From: an uncultured Lachnospiraceae bacterium
GTDB taxonomy: Bacteria; Bacillota; Clostridia; Lachnospirales; Lachnospiraceae
Length of the DNA stretch: 64,000 nucleotides
Assembly (NCBI GenBank): GCA_910577015.1
Contig: CAJTKU010000001.1
Span: 248,001 to 312,000, forward strand
Reading direction: 5' to 3'
Shown in pieces: positions 23,629 through 33,622 of the stretch (the first letter of the stretch is position 1; each line of letters begins with the position of its first letter). Made by a program: the position numbers and the translations under genes. Below the pieces are notes generated by a model. The model worked only from the letters and a program-made list of their open reading frames with translations. It did not search any database and was not told the origin of the DNA.

Positions 23629-24657
23629 TTACACGGCATCAGCAAAGAACATAGCCAGATCATCTGCTGTCTTTTTCATATCAGCAGCCATAAGGCCCTC
23701 AATAAACTCGGAATGTGTGCCGTTCTCTCCCGGATAGCTCAGAACCGGCATGATATTGCCGTTCCCCAGCATATCCCAGGTAAAGATATAACCTGCTGAA
23801 GGCTCGTCAATGGACGGAGTATCTGTCGCATAGGCCAGCAAGAAAGCATTCGGGTCGCCAATGTACTCCATCTTTGCCGCCTGCCCCAGCTGCGCTTTAT
23901 TCATAATGGACCTCTGCACCGTAATCCGGTCAATCTCAAAAAGCTGTGCCAGCACATTCAGCGTGACGGATGCAGGATTCGCCGTAGAGCCGCCGTATTT
24001 TACCCTTTCCAGGATCGCCGGATGTCTCTTCAATGCGTTAAACACATTGACGCCCAGCGCCAGCCTGTTCGGCATACGTCCTGTGGTCTCTTCCATCTCT
24101 GTTTTCTTTTCGTCCACAAAGGACACCGGATCGGAATTTGCATTGCTGAACTTTATAAACTGGCCCGATGCAACCGTTGTGGAATCAACGCCGGTAAACT
24201 CCTGGCCCCATACGCCTTTTTTGAAGAACTGACGGGCAAACCATGCGTCCTGGTGGATATTCGCCTGTCCGGCCATCGTCTTTGTCCTCTGCTGTTTCGG
24301 GTCTGCTGTCCTCGGCCCCATCCTACGGTTGAGGTCTGTCTGCCTGATCTGGTCGATACCCATAATCATCTGGTCCACTACGCAGGCATAAGTCTCCGTA
24401 TGCTCGGAAAGCACTGCCGGATCAACTTTGCCGTATGCCGGCTTTCTCTGCCAGTTGTCACGCAGCAAATCCTCCTTGTCGAAAATATAATAATTGTCAG
24501 AGGACAGCGAAACCGGGCAAATCGGGAAAATCGTCTTTGCAAAGCTCCTTGCGTCACTCTGGTAGTATGCCAGCGCCATATTGGAGAGCGCCGTATGCGG
24601 TCTGAAAGCACCCTTCGCAATATCTGCCTGGATGCTTGCTGCTGTTCTTTTAGCCAT
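23629..24657 (-). CDS. Major capsid protein
   Basis: A 342-aa protein with the composition and order of a major head protein. It follows protease, scaffold and decoration genes and precedes connectors. Recognisable stretches are LSNMALAYYQSDARSFAKTIFP, HQDAWFARQFFKKGVWGQEF and ILERVKYGGSTANPASVTLN. The C-terminus mentions SYPGENGTHSEFIEGLMAAD. It probably has an HK97-type fold like other tailed-phage capsids. AAGGAGGTAAAGAAT precedes the ATG. Confidence 0.87.
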   Translation of the reverse strand: MAKRTAASIQADIAKGAFRPHTALSNMALAYYQSDARSFAKTIFPICPVSLSSDNYYIFDKEDLLRDNWQRKPAYGKVDPAVLSEHTETYACVVDQMIMGIDQIRQTDLNRRMGPRTADPKQQRTKTMAGQANIHQDAWFARQFFKKGVWGQEFTGVDSTTVASGQFIKFSNANSDPVSFVDEKKTEMEETTGRMPNRLALGVNVFNALKRHPAILERVKYGGSTANPASVTLNVLAQLFEIDRITVQRSIMNKAQLGQAAKMEYIGDPNAFLLAYATDTPSIDEPSAGYIFTWDMLGNGNIMPVLSYPGENGTHSEFIEGLMAADMKKTADDLAMFFADAV

Positions 24658-24672
24658 TATTCTTTACCTCCT

Positions 24673-25095
24673 TTAAGCCTTCTGATACTTCGTAATCTGC
24701 ACTCTGCAGTATTCATCTTTTGCAACCGCCGAAAGTGCGATACCCACCACATAGTTGCCGGACTCTGCCGTAACGGCCAGGCCGTTGGATGCCGTGACTT
24801 CCTTCCCTTTTGCAATTTCGCCACCGGCCAGAATATAGCCGATGTCCTTGATCTGGATGTCAACATCATCACCGGTATTCACTTTGCCGGATTCCACGCC
24901 GGAAATGTCATTGACTCCGGACTCAATCAGTGCAATTCCCACCGGGACTACGGAACCGTCCGCCGCCAGGACAACATTGCCATCCCCATCGTATGCCATG
25001 ATCCGGTTCCTTACATCCGCAATCTCCGCTCCGGCCTGCTCCACGATAGTCACGCTCTGGTTAATCTGTACTCCGTTGAAATTTCTGTTTGCCAC
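24673..25095 (-). CDS. Head decoration protein (DUF2190-like)
   Basis: A 140-aa beta-rich, Gly/Val-rich protein with VVPVGIALIESGVNDISG and GDDVDIQIKDIGYILAGGEIAKG, the pattern of DUF2190 capsid-cement proteins. It precedes the major capsid gene in transcription order. AAGGAGG lies upstream of ATG 25095. Confidence 0.8.
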   Translation of the reverse strand: MANRNFNGVQINQSVTIVEQAGAEIADVRNRIMAYDGDGNVVLAADGSVVPVGIALIESGVNDISGVESGKVNTGDDVDIQIKDIGYILAGGEIAKGKEVTASNGLAVTAESGNYVVGIALSAVAKDEYCRVQITKYQKA

Positions 25096-25112
25096 TTTCT
25101 TATCCTCCTTCC

Positions 25113-26390
25113 TTAGAATCCTGCCTCGGCCTCATATTCAGCCATCAGCTCCGGATTGTCCTCCCATGCCTTTGCCATTGCTGAGGCATAATCCAGGGAA
25201 GAATCCTTCTCCATATACCCTTTTGCAATAGCCTCAACCTTTGCCTCTGCCGCTCCGACTGCACCGGAACCATGACCGGACTTGCCGATCTCAGAAAAAG
25301 CACCGGACTTTTCAACCGTGGCTACCGCCTGGTCCAGCACGGCAATCATATCGTTGTAAGCTGTGCCGCCCGCCGCTCTGAGGCTCTTGAACAGAGGAAC
25401 CAGCTCTGCCTCGGTCTTGCCGATGATTTCATATCTCTTTGCCACTTCGGTAAGTTCCCTGGCCTCTGCATCCTCACGGAATTTCTTTAAGCTCTCCAGT
25501 TCCGCTTTCACTGCCGGGTGCAGGCCCTTATAGATATTGTCCTGCCCGTCCTCCTGTCCTGCAGGTGTTTCCTGGGGCTTTTCCGGTGCGGACTTCGTTA
25601 CCGTCTGCTCTGCAGGAGCCGGTGCCTGCTCTGCGGGAGCTGTCGCTGTGTTGCCGCTGCCGGAGTCGCCTCCTTCCTCCACGCCACAGCGCTTTTCGAT
25701 GCTTTCCATGAAAGCTCTCTCCGCATCTGTCAACTTGCTCTTGTCAATCTTCATTCCCATTTCCTCTTCGTCTCCTTTCGGGTTTTCATTATTGTTTGGT
25801 CCATTTTCCTCGGATTTCTCCTTTTTGGTATCTTTGCAGGCTTTTTCGATTGTTTCATTCAGCCTTTCCACCGCCGATTTCATAATCTCCAGTTCTGCCT
25901 CCGATACCTCTTCATTTTTCCTGACAATGCTGGCCGACTTGCCGCTGGACCACTCCTTGATTGACTCCTGTACTACCGCATAAAACTCGTCAAGGCTTTC
26001 CTGCATTGCCGTTGCTGTGCCGGTGCTATCCAGCTCTTCATCATTCAGAATCGAGCAGAGGGAAGATTGCAGGGCATAACAGGTATCCCACATTTCATCA
26101 GCGATCTTATAGTTCTTTACTTCGTTGATTTTCTCATTGAAACTCAGCGAGTCGCCTTTCTGTATTTCATCTATTGCGCTGTCGATTTCCTCCTGGTTCA
26201 TACCCGCCGCTTTCCCGATAAAGCCAAACAGCCTTTTTAGTATGCTGCCGGTACCTTTTTTGTGATCCTCTTCTGCGGTCTGCGTTTCCCCGTCTTTCCG
26301 CTTTAACATTCTGATGTGAGCATCCGGATTCGCACCTTCGTCCACAAAATCCACTTTCCGGATTTTGAGGTTTTTCAGTTTTGTTGCCAC
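25113..26390 (-). CDS. Head scaffolding-like protein
   Basis: A 425-aa acidic, mostly helical protein. It starts with LKNLKIRKVDFVDEGANPDAHI, a segment often found at the end of XkdF-type proteins. A long Gln/Glu/Ala/Pro-rich linker (about 225-300) and a C-terminal helical region with SGAFSEIGKSGHGSGAVGAA follow. Located between the XkdF-like protease and the capsid genes, it is best read as a scaffold cleaved during maturation. AAGGAGG precedes the ATG. Confidence 0.72.
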   Translation of the reverse strand: MATKLKNLKIRKVDFVDEGANPDAHIRMLKRKDGETQTAEEDHKKGTGSILKRLFGFIGKAAGMNQEEIDSAIDEIQKGDSLSFNEKINEVKNYKIADEMWDTCYALQSSLCSILNDEELDSTGTATAMQESLDEFYAVVQESIKEWSSGKSASIVRKNEEVSEAELEIMKSAVERLNETIEKACKDTKKEKSEENGPNNNENPKGDEEEMGMKIDKSKLTDAERAFMESIEKRCGVEEGGDSGSGNTATAPAEQAPAPAEQTVTKSAPEKPQETPAGQEDGQDNIYKGLHPAVKAELESLKKFREDAEARELTEVAKRYEIIGKTEAELVPLFKSLRAAGGTAYNDMIAVLDQAVATVEKSGAFSEIGKSGHGSGAVGAAEAKVEAIAKGYMEKDSSLDYASAMAKAWEDNPELMAEYEAEAGF

Positions 26391-26470
26391 TTTGCTGCCT
26401 CCTTTCCGTAGATTTATAAAACAAATGGCACCCGTTTCCGGATACCGCTTGATTTATCAAAAAATATGTG

Positions 26471-26503
26471 CTACCTACGCCCTTTTTACGGTTCCATAGG
26501 TAG
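26471..26503. repeat. Inverted repeat in the gap between protease and scaffold genes
   Basis: The 157-base gap 26391-26547 is long for this packed operon. It holds CTACCTA (26471-26477) and TAGGTAG (26497-26503) with a 19-base loop. No T-run follows and I see no gene in the gap. It may be an RNA processing or regulatory structure. Confidence 0.5.
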
Positions 26504-26547
26504 GATTATTAGGTTGGAGCTGCTGAAAAACGCAATACACCCCGTTT

Positions 26548-27036
26548 TTACAGGCTGTTTTCGTCCTCCACCTTTACCCTCTCGGCCTCTCCCTCAATGG
26601 AGAACATCTGGTAGGTTCCGTCCTTGACCTTTTCCCAGACGTCTTTATCCAGGACCTTGAAACCAATCCACCAGCCGATAGGAAGTGTGCCTGCCGGTAT
26701 TCCCATAGCCCGCATTTTTTCCTCAGTGAATACCACACTCTCAATCAGAACAGCGGCTCCGCCTCTTTCGTGCATTTCCCCGCCCTCACGGTACAGCAGC
26801 ACAAACTCATAGGCTGCATTTTCCAGATCCTCCGGCTCAACAATATCCTTTTGCCAGTCCTCGATCACTTCCCCATCTACACGCATAGAAACACTCGCCC
26901 ATCCAAAGGCAAGCATCTTTTCATCGTCAGACTTCATAACCTTAAACCGGCCTTTCAAAACTCCCTCCGGTTCTTCCGGATTGGTTCCGACAGACTTTTC
27001 GATATAGTCCGAAAATTTTTTCATCCTCTCAATCAC
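26548..27036 (-). CDS. XkdF-like prohead protease
   Basis: A 162-aa protein matching the putative serine protease XkdF, with FKVMKSDDEKMLAFGWASVSM, a conserved His in EMHERGG and GWWIGFKVLDKDVWEKVKDGTYQMFSI region. It should process head proteins during maturation. The GTG at 27036 overlaps the stop of the upstream gene; an ATG four codons later is also possible. Confidence 0.85.
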   Translation of the reverse strand: MIERMKKFSDYIEKSVGTNPEEPEGVLKGRFKVMKSDDEKMLAFGWASVSMRVDGEVIEDWQKDIVEPEDLENAAYEFVLLYREGGEMHERGGAAVLIESVVFTEEKMRAMGIPAGTLPIGWWIGFKVLDKDVWEKVKDGTYQMFSIEGEAERVKVEDENSL

Positions 27037-27995
27037 TTCCTTCCCATAGGTGGATATTCCTCAATGTACTCAATCGCACACGCACACCTGGGATGCGCTG
27101 GCGGTAACATATGCTGCCCTCTGAACAGCGACCTGCCACCGATATTGAAATCCGAATCCATTCCAACCTCTGCACCCTCCAGTGACGCACACAATTCGCA
27201 TACTGCATCATCACCAGATGTACTCCACCTTTTTTTCATGATTCCCAGGTATCCTTCTGCCTGGGCCTGCCTTATTCCCTCGTCAGCGCCCCGATTGTAT
27301 GCAAAGGCGCTTTCTGTCTGAGCAATCGTCATAGCTCTTTGCCGGTGTTTCCTCTCTGCATACTTCTGCGTAGCGTCAAGTGCCTTTTTCCGTATGTTTT
27401 CCGGTTTCATCCGGGGATGCTCTTTTTTCAGTGTCGCCACGATATTGTCATAAAACCTCGTAGTTGCTTTTGCATCACCCTCTGTCAATCCAATGCAGGG
27501 ACGGATCAGCCTGGAGAGTTCATCTACCGTGTGGCCGTCACGCATTTTCTTTGTCACAAGTGCCGCAATGGCATCTTTCTGCTCCTGAGTGCAGACTGTT
27601 ACAAACTCTGCACCGCGCTCGCTGAGCCAGTTCAATATTCCAGGAGCCTGCGTATTAAATTCAAATGCAAGGCCGTCAAGAATAGGCTGCCCTGCCGATC
27701 CGGCTGTGATTGCATCCGTCCATAGATTGCTGAGCCGGTTCGCCACCAGCACGGAATAATCCTGCGTCCAAAGCTGAATCGTTTCCTGGCTGATTGCGCC
27801 GTCTATGACCGCCTGCCGCAACTCCTGGTATGTAATCGCATTTTGCTGATCTTCCCAAAAGCCGCACAGGATTTCTACCGGCTCCCCGGTAACAGCATCA
27901 CTCTCCAGATATTCTTCAAGCCTGCGGAGAACTTCCTTGCCATTCTTAGTCTTTACTTTCCTAACCCTTTTCGGAGCAATTATCCGGAATCCCAT
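27033..27995 (-). CDS. Mu gpF/SPP1 gp7-like minor head protein
   Basis: A 320-aa minor head protein. The C-terminal half carries TESAFAYNRGADEGIRQAQ and a metal-binding arrangement CELC...PPAHPRCACAIEYI (about residues 275-310), characteristic of the Phage_Mu_F family. It is incorporated with the portal and may affect DNA ejection. Its start overlaps the portal gene end by 16 bases. Confidence 0.9.
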   Translation of the reverse strand: MGFRIIAPKRVRKVKTKNGKEVLRRLEEYLESDAVTGEPVEILCGFWEDQQNAITYQELRQAVIDGAISQETIQLWTQDYSVLVANRLSNLWTDAITAGSAGQPILDGLAFEFNTQAPGILNWLSERGAEFVTVCTQEQKDAIAALVTKKMRDGHTVDELSRLIRPCIGLTEGDAKATTRFYDNIVATLKKEHPRMKPENIRKKALDATQKYAERKHRQRAMTIAQTESAFAYNRGADEGIRQAQAEGYLGIMKKRWSTSGDDAVCELCASLEGAEVGMDSDFNIGGRSLFRGQHMLPPAHPRCACAIEYIEEYPPMGRK

Positions 27996-29398
27996 GCGTC
28001 ACACTCCCTCCCCAGCCGTTTTTTTGCCTCTTTTGCCTTATCGTCCGGGATTTCTTCACCGTCCTCGTTTGGCTCGGTGCCTGCGGCTGTTTCCGGCTCT
28101 GGCGGCTGGTTCTGCTCCTGCTGATCCTGCCTTGTCCGGTCAAGCTCCCTGGTGTCGGAGGTTCTTTCCGGAAGATGCCCTACCTGCCGGATATAATCCT
28201 CCAGCCCATCATCCGGTACCAGAACGCCTATGCCTGTCATATCCTTGATAAAGGTCGCTACCTTTGTGATGTCGGCATCCTCAATATCCCCATGCGTCAT
28301 TTTAGGGTACTCTGTAATACCGACGAAATGCTTTCCGTTTATGTCAATCAGTGACGGTATGCCCTGGCTATTGAATGTCTCGCAGATAATATCCAGAAAC
28401 GCTCCTATGGCAACGGCAAACAGCTCCGTCTTGTCGGAACTAAGCGCCCAGCTGCCCGTCTTATCATGCCCCAGGAAAATAAAATCCGCTAATACCGTCA
28501 TTGCAATTCTGGTATCGTAGCGGTTTATGATGGCATTTGTATCAAACTGCCTGGTACCTCCGGAACTGAGCAATTCCAGCTTGTATCCTCCCGGAAGAAC
28601 TACTCCCTCCATTTCATCACGGCGGATGTTCTTAACCATCCTTTCCAGTCCGGCCACAATATCTTTATTCTGCGGAATATTTTCATCCCACAAATCCACA
28701 TCTTCCGGACCGTAAATTACCGGAAGTCCGGCCAAATCCCTCTCAATGCCGATGCCCTCAATCTCCTGGATTCTCCGCTTGAAATACCAGGATCGGTAAG
28801 CATTTCTCAGGATACTCCTGCCCTCCGGATTGTTCTTGCGGCTTTTGGTCCGGAACAACAGCGCTTTTTCGATAGGAATTGTAAAAGTGCCAAAATCCGG
28901 GGGTGGCATCTGTGTCATTCCCAGCAGATTATCCTCGTTGTCATACTCCCACTCGTACAGCGTCTCCTGCGCCCTGATCGGCAGTTTCTTCCATCCAATC
29001 AGACCGTCATTGAATTTGCTCTTTGTCCGTGAATCCTTTGTGTTTCCCATGCGCCGCTTATACACAATCTCGTGAAAACTCCATCCATAAGTGAGGAAAG
29101 ACAGGATTTCGGAAATGGTGTCAATCCATGTGTCCTGCATATCATTCATACAGCTTTCCACGAACTCTGCCGCCTCCTTATCCTTTGCGGTGTCTCCGCC
29201 AGGCTCCACATTCCAGTCGCATTGCCGGACCAGCATTTCTATCGCAAATAGGATCGCTCCCACTATATCATCATTCTCCGACATTTCCCGGTAGACTTCT
29301 ATTCCTTTTTTCCCTCTCAGTTCATGCAGGAACTCTTCGTAGATGGTTCCGCCATACCGCCGCTGTCCTATGCGTCCAATTTCTTTACTGTTAGCCAC
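27980..29398 (-). CDS. Portal protein (Mu gp29/DUF935-like)
   Basis: A 472-aa portal protein. It has an N-terminal YGGTIYEEFLHELRG, a core with FAIEMLVRQCDWNVEPGG and FLTYGWSFHEIVYKRR, the segment LFRTKSRKNNPEGRSILRNAY and then the wing and stem region. The acidic Gln/Glu-rich C-terminus is typical. It forms the 12-fold DNA entry ring. It follows the large terminase gene by 11 bases and starts with GTG after GAGGTGAG. Confidence 0.9.
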   Translation of the reverse strand: MANSKEIGRIGQRRYGGTIYEEFLHELRGKKGIEVYREMSENDDIVGAILFAIEMLVRQCDWNVEPGGDTAKDKEAAEFVESCMNDMQDTWIDTISEILSFLTYGWSFHEIVYKRRMGNTKDSRTKSKFNDGLIGWKKLPIRAQETLYEWEYDNEDNLLGMTQMPPPDFGTFTIPIEKALLFRTKSRKNNPEGRSILRNAYRSWYFKRRIQEIEGIGIERDLAGLPVIYGPEDVDLWDENIPQNKDIVAGLERMVKNIRRDEMEGVVLPGGYKLELLSSGGTRQFDTNAIINRYDTRIAMTVLADFIFLGHDKTGSWALSSDKTELFAVAIGAFLDIICETFNSQGIPSLIDINGKHFVGITEYPKMTHGDIEDADITKVATFIKDMTGIGVLVPDDGLEDYIRQVGHLPERTSDTRELDRTRQDQQEQNQPPEPETAAGTEPNEDGEEIPDDKAKEAKKRLGRECDAWDSG

Positions 29399-29409
29399 TT
29401 GTTCTCACC

Positions 29410-30858
29410 TCACCTTCTCCAATAACTGCTCTTTCCTAAGCTGCTGTCTGCAGGCGGAGCCGAATATGTCCCGCCATTTTCTATCTCGCTGAAGGCGGAG
29501 CTGCTTGCATCCACCATATCCTTAAATTTTGACTGGGGAAAATTCTCCATCTGATTGAAGTACATTTCATTCCAGTCTGCAATCAGCACATCCACATTTC
29601 CCTTATCCATCCCTTCCAGGCCGAGCCATTGTGCCGATAGCGGCTCTGCCCTTGTGACCTTATCTCCAGATTCCGGCACTATCTTCACCGTAAAACCAGA
29701 GAGGAATTTCAAGAAACTCTGTGCCTGGTCTTTTCCTGCCTGGCCGGGGTCCTGCGGAAGTCGTGTAACCACTCTCCCATGCTTTGCCCTGTCCGTTATG
29801 CAGGTCATTTTGATTAACTCCCTTACCTCTGCGGAGTCGCTGCGCCGGTTTATGACATCAGCTATGATGTACCGGCCATTCTTTCGCTTGCCAATCAATA
29901 CGCCCGCCGTATATGCAGGATCGCCGTCCTCGTCCTCTGAGGTTGCCGCCAAATCCCATCCTCTCGCCCACAGGATCACATCCGTAGGCAGAGTCTCCAG
30001 CATATTGACCTTTGTTCTCTTGAACATCAAGCCTGCTGCTGCCTTTATCTTCCAGTTACCATATAGCAGACGCTCCCTTTCCACAAGCGCCAGGGCCATG
30101 AGGTTTGCCATGTAGCCGGGATCATTTTTCATCAGAATCTTGTTGTCCTGCAGAGTGCTGGCTATAAACGTGACGCTCTTTGCCATAATCACGGCTTTCT
30201 CATAATCCATGCCGTTCTCTATCGCCGCATCAATGGCCTCCTGTCTGGTATCAAACCAATAGATTACCTCATTCAACCGCACCATCCAGCGTATTTTTCC
30301 GGACCTTTCTGGAATCGGATATCCGGTATCTTGATCTATCCACCACTTTATGAACTCCGCAACCCATGAATCTGCGTCCGGATTGCAGGTTGCCCTTACA
30401 TACGGAGCCACACCGGAATCCGTCCTGTTTCGGGAGAGCATATAGAAAAACTGATACTCACTGAAATGCGTCAGCTCGTCAAATCCTATCATTGTTACCT
30501 GGGAGCCTTGCCATGACAGGCAATCTTCATCACTCCCCAAGTGCGCGAAATTGACCGATGCGCCGCTTTTGAAAGTCCAGTGTAGTTTTGGTGTCTTTAA
30601 CGGATAACAACCTTGCACATAGCTGTAAATCTTTTTACTGCTATCCCACAATCCCCCTGGGGATGTCACCTGCGTATAATCCCTACGGAAGATAACGGAA
30701 TTGAAATCTTTGTTACCCATGTGCCGGAGAGGCTCCAAAAGCAGGCCGAATGTTTTTCCCCCGCCCGCTGCGCCGCCATAAATACAGATGTCTGCAGGTG
30801 TAGCAAGAAACCTTTCCTGCGGACCTTTCTGCGGTGCCAATATGATTTTCTCCCTCAT
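29410..30858 (-). CDS. terL: Terminase large subunit
   Basis: A 482-aa DNA-packaging motor. The ATPase half has the Walker A motif YGGAAGGGKTFG (residues about 27-38) and the acidic GFDELTHF box (about 148-155). The nuclease half has WARGWDLAATSEDEDGDPAYTAG with candidate metal-binding Asp residues and a later DPGQAGKDQAQ. The ATG overlaps the small-subunit stop by four bases (ATGA). Confidence 0.95.
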   Translation of the reverse strand: MREKIILAPQKGPQERFLATPADICIYGGAAGGGKTFGLLLEPLRHMGNKDFNSVIFRRDYTQVTSPGGLWDSSKKIYSYVQGCYPLKTPKLHWTFKSGASVNFAHLGSDEDCLSWQGSQVTMIGFDELTHFSEYQFFYMLSRNRTDSGVAPYVRATCNPDADSWVAEFIKWWIDQDTGYPIPERSGKIRWMVRLNEVIYWFDTRQEAIDAAIENGMDYEKAVIMAKSVTFIASTLQDNKILMKNDPGYMANLMALALVERERLLYGNWKIKAAAGLMFKRTKVNMLETLPTDVILWARGWDLAATSEDEDGDPAYTAGVLIGKRKNGRYIIADVINRRSDSAEVRELIKMTCITDRAKHGRVVTRLPQDPGQAGKDQAQSFLKFLSGFTVKIVPESGDKVTRAEPLSAQWLGLEGMDKGNVDVLIADWNEMYFNQMENFPQSKFKDMVDASSSAFSEIENGGTYSAPPADSSLGKSSYWRR

Positions 30859-31319
30859 GTATCATCCCTCCCATTGTCCGGAAGGTAAATCTGGACCTCT
30901 GTATCATTGCTGTCGCCGCCCTGGATATAATCCTGCGGCCTATCCTGCCAGCGTTCTCTCTGCCTGTTTTTGAGCCAGAAACACTGAGCTGCCACATCCG
31001 GGGGAACGTGTTTCTTTGTCGTCTCAACCCTTACCGGCTTTACATTTCCATCCGCATCAACCTCGACAATCTTCTTTTCCTCGGTGTAATCGTAGCCGGT
31101 AGCCCTCTTGTACAGGCTCCTTATGACTTTGGCATCCGATACGGCTTTCCCTTCTGCCAGTGCCTTACCAAATGATTCATGCTCTTTGGCCCAGCGGATA
31201 ATTGTTCGTTTCGAGACACCTATTGCATCGGCAATCTCTTCGTTGGTGGCACCCATTGCGGCCATAGACCACGCCCAATCATCGTGGTATAGGGCATTGT
31301 ACTTCGGCTGTGCCGCCAT
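30855..31319 (-). CDS. terS: Terminase small subunit
   Basis: A 154-aa DNA-binding protein with an HTH (TNEEIADAIGVSKRTIIRWAK, residues about 25-45) followed by an oligomerisation region and QCFWLKNRQRERWQDRPQD, typical of terminase small subunits. It recognises phage DNA and hands it to the large subunit encoded next. Confidence 0.9.
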   Translation of the reverse strand: MAAQPKYNALYHDDWAWSMAAMGATNEEIADAIGVSKRTIIRWAKEHESFGKALAEGKAVSDAKVIRSLYKRATGYDYTEEKKIVEVDADGNVKPVRVETTKKHVPPDVAAQCFWLKNRQRERWQDRPQDYIQGGDSNDTEVQIYLPDNGRDDT

Positions 31320-31327
31320 ACAGAATA

Positions 31328-32248
31328 TTACCTCCCGCTGAGATAATCAGCACAAAGGTACTCAATAAGCTGCCACCTGTTTTTGCTCGTTACAGTACCC
31401 TCTTTCTCTGCCTTTTTGATGGCCTGCTGTATTACTTTTGCAGACTCTCCGGGAATTGCATTGCTACCGAACAGTTTTGCCAGATAGGTCCATTCCTCTT
31501 CCTCGTTAAAACCGACTTCATCCATTTTCTCGTTGGCGCTCTGAATCATTGAATGAATGGCGGCGCCAACATTCCGGATGTCCGTAAACTTCTGGTACCG
31601 GCTGAGGGTTTCCACAAATCCCTTGCACTGTTCGTATGACGCCACTCCGATAATCTCCGATGCAGTAGTTTCCAGGCTCTTTATCAGAGCATCCATATCC
31701 TTTACCTGGTGTGGCAGAAATGAAAATGTCACATTCTTAAAATCAAACTGGATGGCAGGCGACAGCATTTTATCGTATGCCTCCAGCGGTTCCTCCATGA
31801 TGTCCTTTCCGACAAAGCTCTCGATCATATCATCCACGTCTGTAATCATCTTTACGATTTCCCGCAGCGTGCTGTCATCGTCAAACCCGGAGATTGCATT
31901 ATGGGCCAGCTGCTTTGCCGCTATCTGGCTCCGGGAGAGTCCGGACACATCCACAATCACGACAATCTCTTTTAACCCCGCCGCCCTTGCGCTCTTAATC
32001 CGGTGATGCCCCGATACAATCTCCAGCTTTCCGTCTTTCAGAACCAAAAAAGGCAGGCTCTCCAACTGCCCTCTCTTTAAGATATTGGCTGTCAGCTGAT
32101 CCTGCATTTCATTCTTCATCACCCTGGCGTTGATGTCCTGCTCCTTGACCTTATCAATCTGGACTTTCGCAATCACCAGGCCGGAACCCATATCATAAAT
32201 TACTGAGCATCCTTCGACCTGGATGCTTTCGCTTTGCTCGTTTGCCAC
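31328..32248 (-). CDS. ParB/sulfiredoxin-fold protein
   Basis: A 306-aa protein with an N-terminal ParB-like nuclease/CTPase-type domain (INARVMKNEMQDQLTANI, LEIVSGHHRIKSARAAG near residue 90). The C-terminal helical part has no family I recognise. The GTG at 32248 was chosen because AAGGAGG precedes it by eight bases; an upstream ATG contains that ribosome site in its coding sequence. It overlaps the methyltransferase-like gene by 49 bases, so the two are probably coupled. It may guide or assist DNA modification or packaging. Confidence 0.75.
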   Translation of the reverse strand: MANEQSESIQVEGCSVIYDMGSGLVIAKVQIDKVKEQDINARVMKNEMQDQLTANILKRGQLESLPFLVLKDGKLEIVSGHHRIKSARAAGLKEIVVIVDVSGLSRSQIAAKQLAHNAISGFDDDSTLREIVKMITDVDDMIESFVGKDIMEEPLEAYDKMLSPAIQFDFKNVTFSFLPHQVKDMDALIKSLETTASEIIGVASYEQCKGFVETLSRYQKFTDIRNVGAAIHSMIQSANEKMDEVGFNEEEEWTYLAKLFGSNAIPGESAKVIQQAIKKAEKEGTVTSKNRWQLIEYLCADYLSGR

Positions 32249-33615
32249 TGTTTTTCCCTCCTTAGCCATTCGATCAATGTCTGCTGTTCTGATCTGCTCT
32301 CAACCAGCTCAGCCTCATACGTCAGCTTGTAACCGTTCTGCTTATCCTCTGCCCGGTTCGCCAATTTCATGATTCCCCGGACCTCTTTATTCTCCGGATA
32401 CCTGGTAAGCATTGCGGTACGCATTTTCACAACCTTTTCCTGTTCGATATTATCCAGGAGAGTATCTACAAACGCCCGGTTCTGTGCAAGCATATAGCAG
32501 AGCCGCCCTAACCGGTACTTCTCATGCGGTACTTTCATCACATACCAGACAAAAACGGAATCTGCGGCCATCTTCGATATGCCGAACACTCCGGCCACAT
32601 ATCCATCTATCAGCAATGCCCTGTTGTAGGTGGCTGAGGAACCCACGAAATTATGCGTCCATAGGACACGGTAATACTGGGCCTGTGCCGCCTTAATCGG
32701 AATCACCTGCACTTTGCTGTCCTCTTTGATTTCATAATCCCTCGGCAGCATACTGCAGTCCAGCGGCTCCAGCTTGCTTTCTGAAGGACGCTTAATCTTC
32801 TTTCCATTGGCAAGGGCTGTCGCCTCTTCCTCCCGGTTCGTTGTGATGTAGGCGTTCAAATCTGCCCTTGTGCCAGACCGGGCATATATCGTATATCCTA
32901 CCGCCTCGCCTACCCTCTTTTCCTGGTAACAGAGGACCAGCGCCTTTGCCCCCATGCACATATCGTAGAACTGCTGGTGTCCTGTCTCCGGATCGAACAG
33001 CTGATACTCCGGCTCTTTCCATGTCATTTTCCCCTGGGTATCGTAAAACTTCTCATAGCCGGAGAAATAAGTTGGCGGATTTGCAATAACCAGAGCATGG
33101 GGATCGTCCAGTACCTCTTTCAGATGTTCCCACATATCCAGCGGCCTATAACTCATGCCATGCAGGAGATTCCGCACGACCTCAATCTGCCGGTTGATGC
33201 TCTCTATGTGTTCCTGCCGTCTCAGCCGCAGGTCCGTAAGCATCTGGTAGAAATAATCATTGCCTGCGTTCTTTGATGTTCTGAGGTACAGCTGTGCGTA
33301 CAATGCCGTTGCTGGGTCAAGCAGCTCCGAATCCTCAAAGCCTTGTGCATGAATTTCCAGAGGCTCTAATGACTGGCCTGTGATGGCATACCCAAGTACC
33401 GTAGACATCATATTCACATCGCTGGTTTCGATCTGCCCCGGCTTGAACCCATTCTGCACCGCCAGATTTGCCATAGCAAATGTACCCGCACAAGGCTCTA
33501 CGAACCTGGTATATCCGGATTGCGCCGCCGTTTCAATCAGCTTTACGAGGAATTTCTGTTCTGAGGTACCCAGACACCCCAGAAACATTGCACCCGGATT
33601 CATGAAAAATGCCAT
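32200..33615 (-). CDS. Putative DNA methyltransferase with possible Mom-like C-terminus
   Basis: A 471-aa protein. The N-terminal half has a SAM-binding motif RFVEPCAGTFAMANLA (residues 38-52) and an amino-methylase NPPTYF motif at 179-184, pointing to adenine or cytosine-N4 modification. Residues about 310-390 (TYNRALLIDGYVAGVFGIS, KYRLGRLCYMLAQNRAF) look like an acyltransferase-type segment reminiscent of Mom-like proteins; this second call is tentative. Its place between terminase and a DUF488 gene suggests an antirestriction role by modifying phage DNA before packaging. AAAGGAG precedes the ATG. Confidence 0.7.
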   Translation of the reverse strand: MAFFMNPGAMFLGCLGTSEQKFLVKLIETAAQSGYTRFVEPCAGTFAMANLAVQNGFKPGQIETSDVNMMSTVLGYAITGQSLEPLEIHAQGFEDSELLDPATALYAQLYLRTSKNAGNDYFYQMLTDLRLRRQEHIESINRQIEVVRNLLHGMSYRPLDMWEHLKEVLDDPHALVIANPPTYFSGYEKFYDTQGKMTWKEPEYQLFDPETGHQQFYDMCMGAKALVLCYQEKRVGEAVGYTIYARSGTRADLNAYITTNREEEATALANGKKIKRPSESKLEPLDCSMLPRDYEIKEDSKVQVIPIKAAQAQYYRVLWTHNFVGSSATYNRALLIDGYVAGVFGISKMAADSVFVWYVMKVPHEKYRLGRLCYMLAQNRAFVDTLLDNIEQEKVVKMRTAMLTRYPENKEVRGIMKLANRAEDKQNGYKLTYEAELVESRSEQQTLIEWLRREKQWQTSKAKASRSKDAQ

Positions 33616-33622
33616 TTGTCTA